DNA of 64,000 bases from Penium margaritaceum (lineage: Eukaryota; Streptophyta; Zygnematophyceae; Desmidiales; Peniaceae). The stretch lies in NCBI GenBank assembly GCA_023375785.1, contig SZWC01001566.1, positions 106,860 through 170,859 on the forward strand, given 5' to 3'. The position numbers were made by a program, and so were the translations under genes. Below the pieces are notes generated by a model. It searched no databases, was not told where the DNA came from, and saw nothing but the letters and a program-made list of their open reading frames with translations. Shown one piece after another: positions 47,501 to 57,663 of the stretch. The first letter of the stretch is position 1, and each line of letters opens with the position of its first letter.

Positions 47501-48870
47501 CTGGACGATGCCTACCAATGCTTGTCAATACCTGGCAATGCCTGGGCAATGCCTCGCAATGTCTGGCAATGCCTGGGCCATGCCTTGCAATTCCTTGCAA
47601 TGCCTGGCAATGTCTGGCAATGCCTGAAAATGCTTGGGCAATGTCTGGAAATTCCTGGGCAATGCTTCGGAATGCTTGGTAAGGCTATGGAAATGCCTGG
47701 CAATGCCTCGCAATAGGTGGGAAATGCCCGGCAAGGCGTGGCAATGCCTGACAATGCCTGGGTAATGTGTGGCAATGCCTAGCAATGTCTGGGTAATGCC
47801 GAACAATGCGTGGCAATTCCAAGGCAATGTGTGGCAATGCCTAAGCAATGCCACGCAATGCCTGGGTAATGCTTGGCAATGCCTAGGCAATGCTTGGGCA
47901 ATGTCTGGCAATGCCTGGCAGTTCTTGGGCAATGCCTAGCAATGTGTGGTAATGCCTGGCAATGCTTGTCAATGCATGGGCAATGCCTGGCAACGCTTGG
48001 GCAATCCCAGGCAATCCCTTTGCAATGCCTGGGAATACTTGGACAATGCCTGGCAATGCCTAGGCAATGCCTAACAATGCCTAGCAATGCCTGGTAATAC
48101 CTGGCAATATCTGACAATGCATGGCAATGCCTGGACAACGCCTGGCAATGCCTAGTCATGCCTGGGCAATGCTTGGCAATGCCTGGAAATTCCTGGAAAT
48201 GCCTGGCAATGCCTGGGGAATGCCTAGCAATGCCTTGAAATGCATGGGCAATACCTGGCAATGCCTGGCAATGCCAAACCAATACTTGGCAATTTGTGGC
48301 AATGCCTGGCAATACCTCGGCAATGCGTGGCAACGCCTGGACATGCGTGGGCAATGCCTGGCATTGCTTGGCAATGCCTGGGCAATGCCTGGTAATGGCT
48401 GGCAAAGCGTGGGCATGCCTAGGCAATGCTTGGACAATGCCTGGCAATGCCTGGCAATGTCTGGGCAATGCCTGGCAATGCTTGGGCAATGCCTAGCAAT
48501 GCCTGGCAATGCCTAGGCAATGCTTGGAAAATTCGTTAACTCTTGGCAATGCCTTGGCAGTGCCCGGCAATCCCTGGCAATGCCTAGCAATGCCTGGGCA
48601 ATGCCTGGCAATGCGTGGCAATGCCTGGACAATGTCTGGCAATTCTTGGTAATGCTTGGGCAATGCCTGGCAATGCCTTTCAATGCCTGGCAATGCCTAA
48701 GCAATGCCTCGCAATGCCTGGCAATGCATGGGCAATGCCTCGGAATGCCTAGCAATACCTTTCAATGCCTGGCAACGCCTGGCAATGCTTTGGCAATGCC
48801 TGGCAATGCCTGGGCAATTCCTCGCAATGCCTGGACAATGCCTGGCATTTCCAGGCATGCTTGGTCAATG
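44560..48870 (+). repeat. Second higher-order repeat in the satellite (~1.8-2.5 kb)
   Basis: GACAATGCCTGGCATT followed by CCAGGCAT and a TGGTC string occurs at 44,560, 46,365 and 48,834 (and a variant at 39,551). Other markers repeat with similar spacing: CCCGGAAATGCC followed by TTGACAATGCC or CTGACAATGCC near 44,720 and 46,520; TTGGTAAGGC near 45,838 and 47,668; GGGCAATCCCAGGCAATCC near 46,088 and 48,000. Spacing is about 1,800-1,915 bp, with one longer interval of 2,469 bp. Confidence 0.65.
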
Positions 48871-49262
48871 TTTGGACAATGCCTTGTAATACATGGGCAA
48901 TGCGTGGTAATGCGTTGTAATGCCTGGCAATTCTTGGCAATCCCTACCGTTGCCCAGCAATTCCTAGCGATACCTAGGCAATGCTTGGCAATGCCTGGCA
49001 ATGCTTGGGCAATGCGTGGGCAATGCCTGGCAATGCCTGGGCAATGCATGGCAATGCTTGGCTATGCCTAGTAATAAATGGCAATTCTCCGCAATGCCTG
49101 GTCAATGCCTGGGCAATGAGTGGCAATGCGAGGCAATGCCTGGCAATGCCTGGGAAATGGCAGGCAATGCTTGGGAATGTCTGGCAATGCCTGGGCACTG
49201 CTTGGCAATTTCTCGCAATGCCTTGCAATGCCTGGGCAGTGCTCGGCAATGCCTCGGAATGC

Positions 49263-49352
49263 TGGCAACACCTGGGCAATTCCTGGCATTGTGCAGTGCC
49301 TGGCAACACCTGGGCAATGCCTGGCCTTGTGCAGTGCCTGGAAACACCTGGC
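49263..49352 (+). repeat. 38-bp subrepeat in the satellite
   Basis: A 38-bp block beginning TGGCAACACCTGGGCAAT and ending TTGTGCAGTGCC starts at 49,263 and 49,301, with a partial third copy at 49,339. GTGCAGTGCC is rare elsewhere in the array, so this looks like a recent local expansion. Confidence 0.75.
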
Positions 49353-49639
49353 AATGCCTAGAAACACCTTGGCAATGCCTGGCGTTGCCTAGGTAATGTC
49401 TGACAATGCAAAGCATTGCCTAGCAATGCCTGGCAATGCTTGGGCAATGCTTGGCATTGCCGGGGCAATGCCTGGGTAATGCCTGGCAATGTCTGGCAAT
49501 GCTTGGGCAATGCGTGGCAATACCTAGCAATGCCTGGCATTGCTTGGAAATGCCTTGCAATGCCTTGGCAATGCGTGAGAAATTCCTGACATTTCCTGGA
49601 ATTGTCTTGCAATACCTGGGCAATGCCTAGTAATGCCTT

Positions 49640-51460
49640 GCAATGCCTGGCATTGCCTGGCATTGCCAAGTCAAGGCATGGCAATTCATGGCAATGCCTG
49701 GGCAACGCCTGGCATTGTCTTGCAATGCCTGGGAAATGCATGGCATTGCCAGGCATTGCCAAGCAGTGCTAGGCATTGCCATGAAATACTTAGGCAAGCC
49801 TGGGCAATGGTTGGGAAATGCGTGGGCAATGTCTGGGCAATGTCTGGGGAATGTCTGGGGAATGCCTAGCATTGCCTCGCAATGCCTTGCAATGCCTCAC
49901 AATGGCTTGGTAATAATTGGCATTGCCTGGCAATTCCTGGGTTATGCCTACCAAAGCCTGGTAATGCCTGGGCAATGCCTGGCAATGCCAAGCAATGCCT
50001 GGCAATTCCTGGTATTGCTTGGCAGTTCCTGGACAATTCCCGGCAATGCCTACCAATGCCTAGCAATGTCTTGGAAATGCTTTCCATTGCCCAAACATTG
50101 CTAGGCAATGCTTGGCAATGCCAAGCAATTCCTGGGCAATGCCTGGCAATGCCTAGCATTGCTTTGACAATGCCAAGCATTGCCTGGCAATTCCTGGCAA
50201 TGCCTTGGTAATGCCTGGCAATGCCTGGCAATGCCTTGGCCCCACAACGCCTGGCAATGCCTGGCATTGCCTAGCATTGCCTGGCACCGCCTGGGCAATG
50301 CCTGGCATTGCCTGACACTTCCTGGGAATTGCCCAAGAACTGCCAGGCAATTCCTGGGCAATGCATGGAAACGCCTAGGCTAACCTGAGAATGCCTAGTA
50401 ATGCCCAAAAATGCCTGCACAATGCCTGGGAATGCCTCAAAATGCCTAGCAATGCTTGGACAATGCCTAGGAAATGCCTAGGCAATGCTTGGAAGTTCCT
50501 TGCAATGCCTAACAATGTCAGGGCAATGCCTGGGAAATGCGTGGGAATGCTTGGGAATGCCTAGCAATGCTTGGCAATGCCTGGCAATGTTTGCGCAATA
50601 TGTGGCAATGCCTGGGGAATGCTTGGCAATGCCTGGGCAATGCCTCGCAATGCCTGGCAATGCCTTGCATTGCTTGGCAATGCCTGGAAATGCCTTGGCA
50701 ATGCCTGGCATTGCCTGAGCAATGCCTGACATTTCCTGGAATTACCTTGCAATACCTGGGCAATGGCAGGCAATGCCTGGCAACGCCTCGGGAATTCTGG
50801 GCAAAGCTTGGCAATGCCCGAGAATTGCCTAACATTGCTTGGCAATGCCTGCTATTGCCAGGCGATGCTTGCGCAATGCGTGGGCAAGCTTGGGCAATGC
50901 TTGGGAAATTCGTGGACAATTCCAGGCAATGCCTGGGCAATGCCAGGCATTGCTTTGCAATGCCCGGCAACGCCTGGGCAATGCCTGGCAATGCCTGGGC
51001 AATGCTTGGCAATAACTGGCACTGCCTGGCAATTCCTGGGCCATGCTTGGCATTGCCTGGCAATTCACTGCAATGCCTGGGAAATGCCTGGCAATGCATA
51101 GCAAAGCTTGGTAATGCCTTGGCAATGCCCAGCAATGCTGGGGCAATGCCTGGCATTGCCTAGCAATGCTGGGAAATGGATGGCATTGCCTGGAAATGCC
51201 TGGACAATGTCGGCAATGCGTGGCAATGCCTGGCAATGCCTAGCAATGTCTGTGCAATGTGTGGCATTGCTTCGCAATGCCTGGCATTGCTAGGACAAAA
51301 AAAAGCATTGCCTGGCAATGCTAGGCAATGCCTTGGCAATGCCAGGCAAAGCCTGGGCCATGCCTCGTAATGCCTGGCAATGCTTGACAATGCCAAAAAA
51401 TGCCTGGCAATGCCTGGGCAATGCCCGGCATTGCCTGGCAATGCCTGGGAAACCCCTGGG
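49640..51460 (+). repeat. Satellite subfamily with GGCATTGCCT units
   Basis: Many units here read GGCATTGCCT: the first spacer is T but the second is still T, unlike a true inversion (GGCATTGCCA). This is a point-variant subfamily mixed with normal units. Confidence 0.65.
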
Positions 51461-51930
51461 AATTACTAGCAATGCCTGGGCAATGCCTACCAATGCTTGA
51501 CAATGACTTGGCAATGCTTAGCAATGCCTGGCAATGCCAGCGCAATGCCTGGAAATGCCTCAAAATGCTTGGCAATGCTTGGGCAATGCCTAGGAAATGC
51601 TTGGCCAGTGATTGGCAATGCTTTACATTGTATGGGCAATGCTTTGCAGTTCCTTGCAATGCCTAGATGCCAGGGCAATGCCTGGCAATGCCTAGCAATG
51701 CCTGGAAATGCCTAGCAATGCCTAGCAATGCCTGGACAATGCCCAGGAATGCTTGGGCAATGCCTGGCAACTCTTGGGCAATGCTGGTAATGCCTGGCAA
51801 TGCCTTGCAATACCCGGCTATGCCTGAGCAATGCCTAGAAATGCCTGGGCAATGCTTTGCAATACCTGGGGAATGCCTGGCAATGCCTGGCAGTCCCTGG
51901 ACAATGGTTGGAAATGCATGTGAAATGCCA

Positions 51931-52661
51931 TTTTACATATTGCCCCGTGCCATGCCCTGGAGTTGCCGTTTCAGGGTGATGACTCCAGATCCATGTAAAG
52001 TGTATGTTTGCATGCATGGATGGATGTTTCAGAAACTAGAGGACATGCTGGACCAGTTTCAATTTAAATTGCAGAAATCAGCTAAGAATTGAGGCCGTTA
52101 TGGTCAGTCAAAGTTGGGAGGTGGTACTGGCCGTCTGGGTTTGGACGGCAGACTTGGTACCGGCCGGAAAAATGATCCGGCGGTGACCAGTTCATCTTCC
52201 ACCACGCACACCATGGCCGAGGCGCCTTTTGGGGGATGCTAGCAGCAATATCCCATGGTTCATTTGAGCCATGTGCAATTCAGAATGGCGGTCTGATGCT
52301 TCATTGGGGACCAGGGCGCTTCGGGCGCCCGTCACTCATGCTAGTGCTCTATCAGGGAAAGAGGCTCAATGATGCACTCCAAATCGCGTATCGGGTGCTA
52401 CAATGGTCCAAATCCCGCACGGTTTGATGCGTTGGAAAGCTTGTGATTAGCAATTCAACTTTGTAGAAGTTGTTCTTGTCCATTAATCCACTCAAAATTG
52501 ATCCCCAGCTCTTCGAACTTTGGGTGTTGCTGATTTCCTTCAGAACTCTGCTCACATAGTGTGCAGCGCACAGAAAGCGCACACTTCGTCTACGACTGCT
52601 GCCCAAAAGAGCAGTGAACCTCAGGACATGGTCAGGCCACGTTGGAATCACATTTCTAACA
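51931..52661 (+). repeat. Cop-C 5' LTR
   Basis: 731 bp aligned with 56,949-57,663. It contains an extra ~20 bp near 52,211-52,231 (CCATGGCCGAGGCGCC) absent from the 3' LTR. It ends in CTAACA, followed by the PBS. Confidence 0.92.
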
Positions 52662-52664
52662 AAA

Positions 52665-52678
52665 GGTTATGGACCCAC
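52665..52678 (+). other. Cop-C primer-binding site, half-tRNA type
   Basis: GGTTATGGACCCAC lies three bases after the LTR. It matches the complement of the initiator tRNA-Met anticodon arm with one difference (A for G), in the same position as the Cop-A site. Confidence 0.8.
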
Positions 52679-52782
52679 TGCCCTGACCGGCCCCAAATGT
52701 TCACGGCTTCCGCGACGGATAGGAGGAGCGTCTCGGACAACCTCGCTGTCAACGTTGACGACCCAGGTAGCAGAAGCGCAAC

Positions 52783-54290
52783 ATGGCGCTGAGAACGGAG
52801 TCGCAGCTGATCCAGAAGTATGTGGGGGGCCCTGGCTTTGGGCTGTGGAGGTGGCACTTTGAGATCTACCTCGCACACAAGGGGCTACTCAACGTGATGA
52901 AGGGCACGGAGGTCCTCGACGAGAAGACCACGACAGACGAAGAGCAGCAGGCCTTTGCATAGAAAGATAACGAGGCGCTCATGCTCCTGCTGTTGTCTTC
53001 TGCAGAGAACCAATGGGGCTACTTCCAAGGCAGCACACTGGCTGCTGAGGCATGGAAAAAGCTTTGCACCATCCACCAATCGACGTCGCTTGCAAACCCG
53101 ATCTTCGCGATGAAGCGGCTTCTAACGGTGATGACCGAGGAGGGCGAGGACATCCTCACCTCCATGCAGCAGATTGAGTCGCTCGCCTCGCAATGCAACG
53201 ATGTGGGGTGGAAGGTTGAATCTCAACTGCAGGCGATGTCCCTCCTCATGGCTCTACCTGACAGTTGGAGCCCCCTCATTACCGTCCTCGGTGGATGGGT
53301 GGAGGACAAGCTCACCTATGGCGCAGTCGCCGAGTACATCTGCAACGAAGCGCAAAGTCGTAGTGGCGGCGAGGCCTTGTTGTCCTCATCGGCCCTGGTC
53401 ACCAAAACGTGTGGTGGCGGCAGTGGCAGCAAGGGAGGCGGCGGAAAGGGTGGCGGCAAGAAGGGCGTCAAGAAAGGTGCGTGCCACAATTGTGGCAAGG
53501 AGGGCCATTGGGCCCGCGAGTGCTTGCAGGAGGCGAAGGCCGGCGGCAAGGAAGCCAGAGGCAAGAAGGCGCTCCTCAACGGCACCACAAACCACAACCT
53601 CAAGGGGGAAAACAGGCGGTGCCTCGATTCCGGCACCGAGGAGCACACCCAATTTGAGAAGGTGGGATATGTCCGCTACATCAAATCTGCCAAATCTATG
53701 GTAGTCACGAACGACAAAGTCGAGCTGGCGGCCGGCCAAGGAGACGTTGAGGTGGAGGTGGAGGTGAACGGTAAGAAGATGTTGTGTGTCATCCGTGATG
53801 TGCAACATGTCCCTGGCCTGGCTGACATTCTAAGTGTTTGTCGCTTGACGGATAAGGGGTATGAGGTCCTCTTTCGCAGGAAAGGCGCAGTGGTACGCAT
53901 GGACGGCGACGGTAAAGTCATGCTGGAGGCAATGCGCGAGGGCGGTCTCTACATCGCGGAGACGAAGGTCATCCTCGCAGCAACAGATGCAACAGATTTG
54001 CAAGAGCGCACCGTCAACTTGGCCAAAGGAGGGGGAGCTGATCTGGAGCTCTGGCACCGGCGGCTGGGGCATTCGTTGCCTGCAGTCATGAAGGAGATGG
54101 CGAAGCGCGACATGGTCCGCGGCCTTGACATCACCGGTGCAGCAGACGTGGAAGCAAATACAGCAGCGCACAAAAAGTGCGGGCCTTGCATTTTGGGTAA
54201 GGCGAGGCGCAAGCCGTTCAACGACGTGGGGCGCACCCAGGACCTGTTGGAGATTGCGCACAGTGATGTGTGCGGACCGTTCAAAACCTG
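52783..54290 (+). pseudogene. Cop-C gag, protease and pre-integrase region
   Basis: The frame starts at ATG 52,783, 121 bp after the LTR, and encodes a gag N-terminus like that of Cop-A (FGLWRWHFEIYLAHKG). TAG at 52,960-52,962 interrupts after QQAFA; the frame then stays open from 52,963 to 54,393. It holds AAEAWKKLCTIHQS, LLMALPDSWSP, a CCHC knuckle at 53,482-53,523 (CHNCGKEGHWARECL), protease CLDSGTEEHTQF, then LELWHRRLGHS and CGPCILGKARRKPF and the first integrase Asp in HSDVCGPF. A frameshift near 54,285-54,300 moves the rest of integrase to frame 3. Confidence 0.9.
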
Positions 54291-54990
54291 TCAAAAGGTG
54301 GTGCGCGGTACTTTGTCACCTTCATCGATGACTGCAGCAGAAAACTCTACTTGTACTTCATGCAGCGGAAGGGCATGGTGCTGGACCGGCTGAAGGAGTA
54401 CGTCAACGCAGTGGAGAGGCAGACTAGCCGCAAGGTCAGAGCCCTACGGAGCGACAACGACGGAGAGTACGTGGGCTGCAGTGGGTGGCTAAAGGAGCAG
54501 GGCATCAAGTGGGAGCACAAAACTCTTTACTCGCCACAATCTAATGGCATGGTGGAGCGAGCAAACCAGACGCTGCTGAACATGTTGCGGACGATGCTCG
54601 TGGACGCGGGATTGCCGCGAAGCTTCTGGGTGGAAGCGGTGCGTACGGCAAGCTACAACATCAACCTGACCCCGACAGCGGTGCTGAAGGGGAAGAGCGG
54701 CTGGAAGACGCCGCAGGAGGTATGGAGCGGGCGCAAGCCAAGTGTGGCACACCTGAAGGTCTTCGGGTGCAAGGTGCACGCGATGGTGTATGCGGCACAA
54801 CGGCGCGATGGAAAACTGGACCAACGCATCAAGTCGTGTCTCTTCCTTGGCTAAGAGAGCGTGCTTAAGGCGTACCGGCTCTACGACGTGAGCAAGGAGG
54901 ACATCTTCAGCAGCCGTGACGTTGAGTTCGATGAGCAGCAGCAGACCTACAGCACAGCAGCAGTGACATCGGCGTGGTGGACTCTCCGAA
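54270..54990 (+). pseudogene. Cop-C integrase core and C-terminus
   Basis: After a frameshift the integrase continues in frame 3: RYFVTFIDDCSRKLYLY, LRSDNDGEY (second Asp) and SNGMVERANQTL (Glu), then WKTPQEVWSGRKPSVAHL and KSCLFLG. TAA at 54,852-54,854 falls where Cop-A has Tyr (FVGYESGSKAYRL), and the same frame continues with ESVLKAYRLYD. Near 54,930-54,990 the reading moves to frame 2 (DSPKQGEW). Confidence 0.88.
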
Positions 54991-56356
54991 GCAGGGGGAG
55001 TGGTTCTAGCTCCTAACCGATGAGGAGGAGCCGGCGGACGCTGACACTGAAGAAGCATCTTCCTAGAGCGACAGTATTGGGGTGCAGCAGGGAGACGGTG
55101 CAAACGCAGCTGTCACAGAGGCACAGGACACAGCAGCCAAAGCAGATGAGGCCGAGGACGCAAACAGAGCTGCCGAGGAGCAGCAACAGGACCAGCCGCC
55201 GACGTCACCAAAATCACTGCGACGCAGCCGAAGGCAGCGGAATGCGGCAAAACGGTACGATGCAGCAACGGGCAGCTGGATCGGCATGGCGCGGTACATG
55301 ATGGCAGCCGGGGCAGAGCCGAGAACCTTGTAAGAGGTGCTTGCACGGCCTGAAGCGGAGCAGTGGGACAGAGCTATCAAGTCAGAGCTGGCGTCCATTG
55401 CCGAGAACAACACTTCGGAGCTCGTGGATCGGCCGAAAAATGCCAAGGTTATCGGCTCCAAGTGGGTCTTCAAAACGAAGTACAATAAGGAGGGTAAAGT
55501 GGAGAAGTACAAGGCGTGGCTGGTGGCAAAGGGGTTTACACAACGCAAGGGGGAACACTACGACGAGACGTTCGCCCCTGTCGCCAAGTTCACGAGCATC
55601 CGGGTGATCTTTGCGGTGGTAGCTGCCAAGGACATGGAACTGCAGCAAATGGACGTGAAAACTGCGTTCTTGAACGGCATTCTCAACAAGGAGATCTTCA
55701 TGGAGGTACCGGAGGGAGTGGACGCGCCGGAGGGCAAAGTGTGCAAACTGCGCAAGTCCTGGTACGGGCTAAAATAGTCACCACGGTGCTGGTACCAGGA
55801 GATGGATGGCTACATGGCGCAGTTCGACTTCAAGCGCTGTGAATCTGATCACAGTGTGTACGTGCGGCGCAACAACCAGCTCCATCAGATCGCCGCACTC
55901 TACGTGGACGACCTGATTTTGTGTTCGTCTGATCTGCAGGCTCCACAGTAGCTAAAGGAGCAGCTGAGCAGCAGATTTCAGATGTCCGACATGGGGGAGT
56001 TGGAGTACTACCTCGGGGTGAGTATAACGCAGAACCGGAGGGCGCACACTCTTGAGCTGGGGCAGGCCAAGTACGTGGCCGAAGTGCTGAAGCGGTATGG
56101 CATGGAGGAGTGCAAACCGGTTGGCAATCCGGTCTCCACAACCTGTGACCTGAGCGCGGCAAGGTCGCCGCAAACAAAAGAAGAGCGGGAGGACATGGCG
56201 GGGGTGCTGTACCAGTCAGCGGTGGGCAGCCTCATGTATGCCATGGTGGCGACTCGACCGGACCTGGCCTACGCGGTGGATCAAGTGAGCAGGTACGTGG
56301 CCGATCCAGGACCACTACACTGGCAGGCTGTCAAGCGCATCCTCCACTACCTATAG
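54991..56356 (+). pseudogene. Cop-C linker and reverse transcriptase
   Basis: Frame 2. An acidic, Gln/Ala-rich linker (about 55,010-55,260) leads to KRYDAATGSW and then RT: SKWVFKTKYNKEGKVEKYK, GEHYDETFAPVAKFTSIR, MDVKTAFLNGILNKE, SWYGLK. TAG at 55,775-55,777 sits exactly where copia RTs have the Gln of GLKQxPR. The catalytic YVDD is intact at 55,901-55,912. MGELEYYLGVSI and YQSAVGSLMYAMVATRPDL follow. In-frame interruptions are all TAR: TAG 55,007, TAG 55,064, TAA 55,331, TAG 55,775, TAG 55,949 and TAG 56,354. Confidence 0.9.
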
Positions 56357-56909
56357 GCGACGCGGCACGCGTGCCTGAGGTTCGACAACAAGGGGAGGAC
56401 CAACCCTTACGTCCGGTCTGCTACACGGAAGCAGACTATGCTGGTGACGTGGACAAGCGGAAGTCCACCTCCGGCTACGTGCTCTTCCTCGCAGGTGCAG
56501 TGGTCTCGTGGTGCAGCATAAAACAGGACTGCGTCGCCACCTCCACAGTGGAAGCAGAGTACATCGCGCTGGCCGAAGCGGTCAAGGAGGTGGTGTGGCT
56601 CCGCAGGCTCTTAGGGGAGCTTGGCGTGCCGCAACGGAAGCCTACGGTGGTACAAGAAGACAACACCGCCTCCATCTTGCTCACCAACAACCCGACACAG
56701 CACAGGAGCACATTGACGTGCGCTACCACTATGCGCGCGACATGGTCCAAAAGGGATAAGTTGTGCTACAACATTGTAGTATGACGCACATGCTCGCGGA
56801 TTGCTTGACCAAGGCGCAACCCAGAGATTGGCATGTCCTCTGTGTGGTAGGCCTTAGGCTTACGGGCTATGTTGGGCTCAAGAGCGCTATGGAAGATGAG
56901 CAGGAGTGA
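56357..56909 (+). pseudogene. Cop-C RNase H
   Basis: After a frameshift near 56,360-56,400 frame 1 encodes CYTEADYAGDVDKRKSTSGY, WCSIKQDCVATSTVEAEYIA, EVVWLRRLLGELGVPQRKP and EDNTASILLTNNPTQHRS. A second frameshift near 56,700 moves the reading to frame 3 (HIDVRYHYARDMVQKG). TAA 56,757-56,759 follows, then the frame continues through MTHMLADCLTKAQPRDW to TGA at 56,907-56,909, 39 bp before the LTR. Confidence 0.88.
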
Positions 56910-56936
56910 GCAGGGAGGCATCCGGCATGGCAGGAG

Positions 56937-56948
56937 AAAGGGGGAGAT
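56937..56948 (+). other. Cop-C polypurine tract
   Basis: AAAGGGGGAGAT directly before the TGTTGCATAATG terminus of the 3' LTR. Confidence 0.9.
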
Positions 56949-57663
56949 TGTTGCATAATGCCCCGTGCCATGCCCTGGAGTTGCCGTTTCAGGATGATGA
57001 CTCCAGATCCTTGAACAGTGTATGTTTGCATGAATGGATGGATGTTTCATAAACTAGAGGACACGCTGGACCAGCTGCAATTTGATTCGCAGAAATTGGC
57101 TCAGAATTGAGGGAGTTATGGTCAACCAAAGTTGGGAGGTGATACTGGCCGTCCGGGTTTAGACGGCAGACATGGTACCGGCCGGAAAAATGATCCGGCG
57201 GTGACCAGTTCGACTCCCACCACGCACACCTTGGGGGATGCTAGCAGCAATATCCCATGGTTCATTGGAGCCATGTGTGCTTCGAAATGGCGGTCTGATG
57301 CTTCATTGGGGACCAGGGCGCTTCAGGCGCCCGTCACTCACTCTAGTGCTCTGTCAGGGAAAGAGACTCAATGATGCACTCCGAACCGCGTATCGGGCGC
57401 TACAATGGTCCGAATCGTGTTCAATTTGATGCGTTGGAAAGCTAGTAATTAGCACTATAACTTTGCTGACTTGGTCCTTGTCCAGTTATCCACTCAAAGT
57501 TGATCCCCAGCTCTTCGAACTTTGGGTGTTGCTCATTTCCGTCAGAACTCTGCTCACATAATGTGCGGCAACCAGAAGGCGCACACTTCATCTAAGACTG
57601 CTGCCCGAAAGGGCTCTGAACCTCAGGCCGTGTTCAGGCCATGTTGGAATCACATTTCCAACA
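56949..57663 (+). repeat. Cop-C 3' LTR
   Basis: 715 bp, TGTTGCATAATG to TTTCCAACA. Satellite resumes at once (TGCCTGGCAATGCG). Confidence 0.93.

Larger units (their letters stand above)
33486..51930 (+). repeat. GGCAATGCCT satellite, block 4 (longest)
   Basis: About 18.4 kb of the 10/11-bp array in plus orientation without a retroelement. Markers outside the unit, such as TTCGTTAATGCC or similar, recur at 35,128, 38,976 and 48,532. Higher-order structure is visible at 44,560-48,870. From about 49,260 the variant composition changes (separate entries). Confidence 0.95.
51931..57663 (+). mobile_element. Cop-C, full-length Ty1/copia element of a second family
   Basis: A 5,733-bp plus-strand element with LTRs of 731 and 715 bp unrelated in sequence to those of Cop-A, an initiator-tRNA half-type PBS, a polypurine tract and copia domain order. 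Flanking bases are TGCCA (left) and TGCCT (right): a possible duplication with one change, or simply satellite units. The 5' LTR start is mutated (TTTTACAT for TGTTGCAT). Coding is spread over several frames with about four frameshifts and nine in-frame TAA/TAG codons, so this copy is degenerate under the standard code. YVDD is intact. Confidence 0.93.

Noticed and set aside
49640-51460. Series of small inversions
   Set aside because: Only one of the two spacers is changed (GGCATTGCCT), which is a point variant; a true inversion reads GGCATTGCCA.
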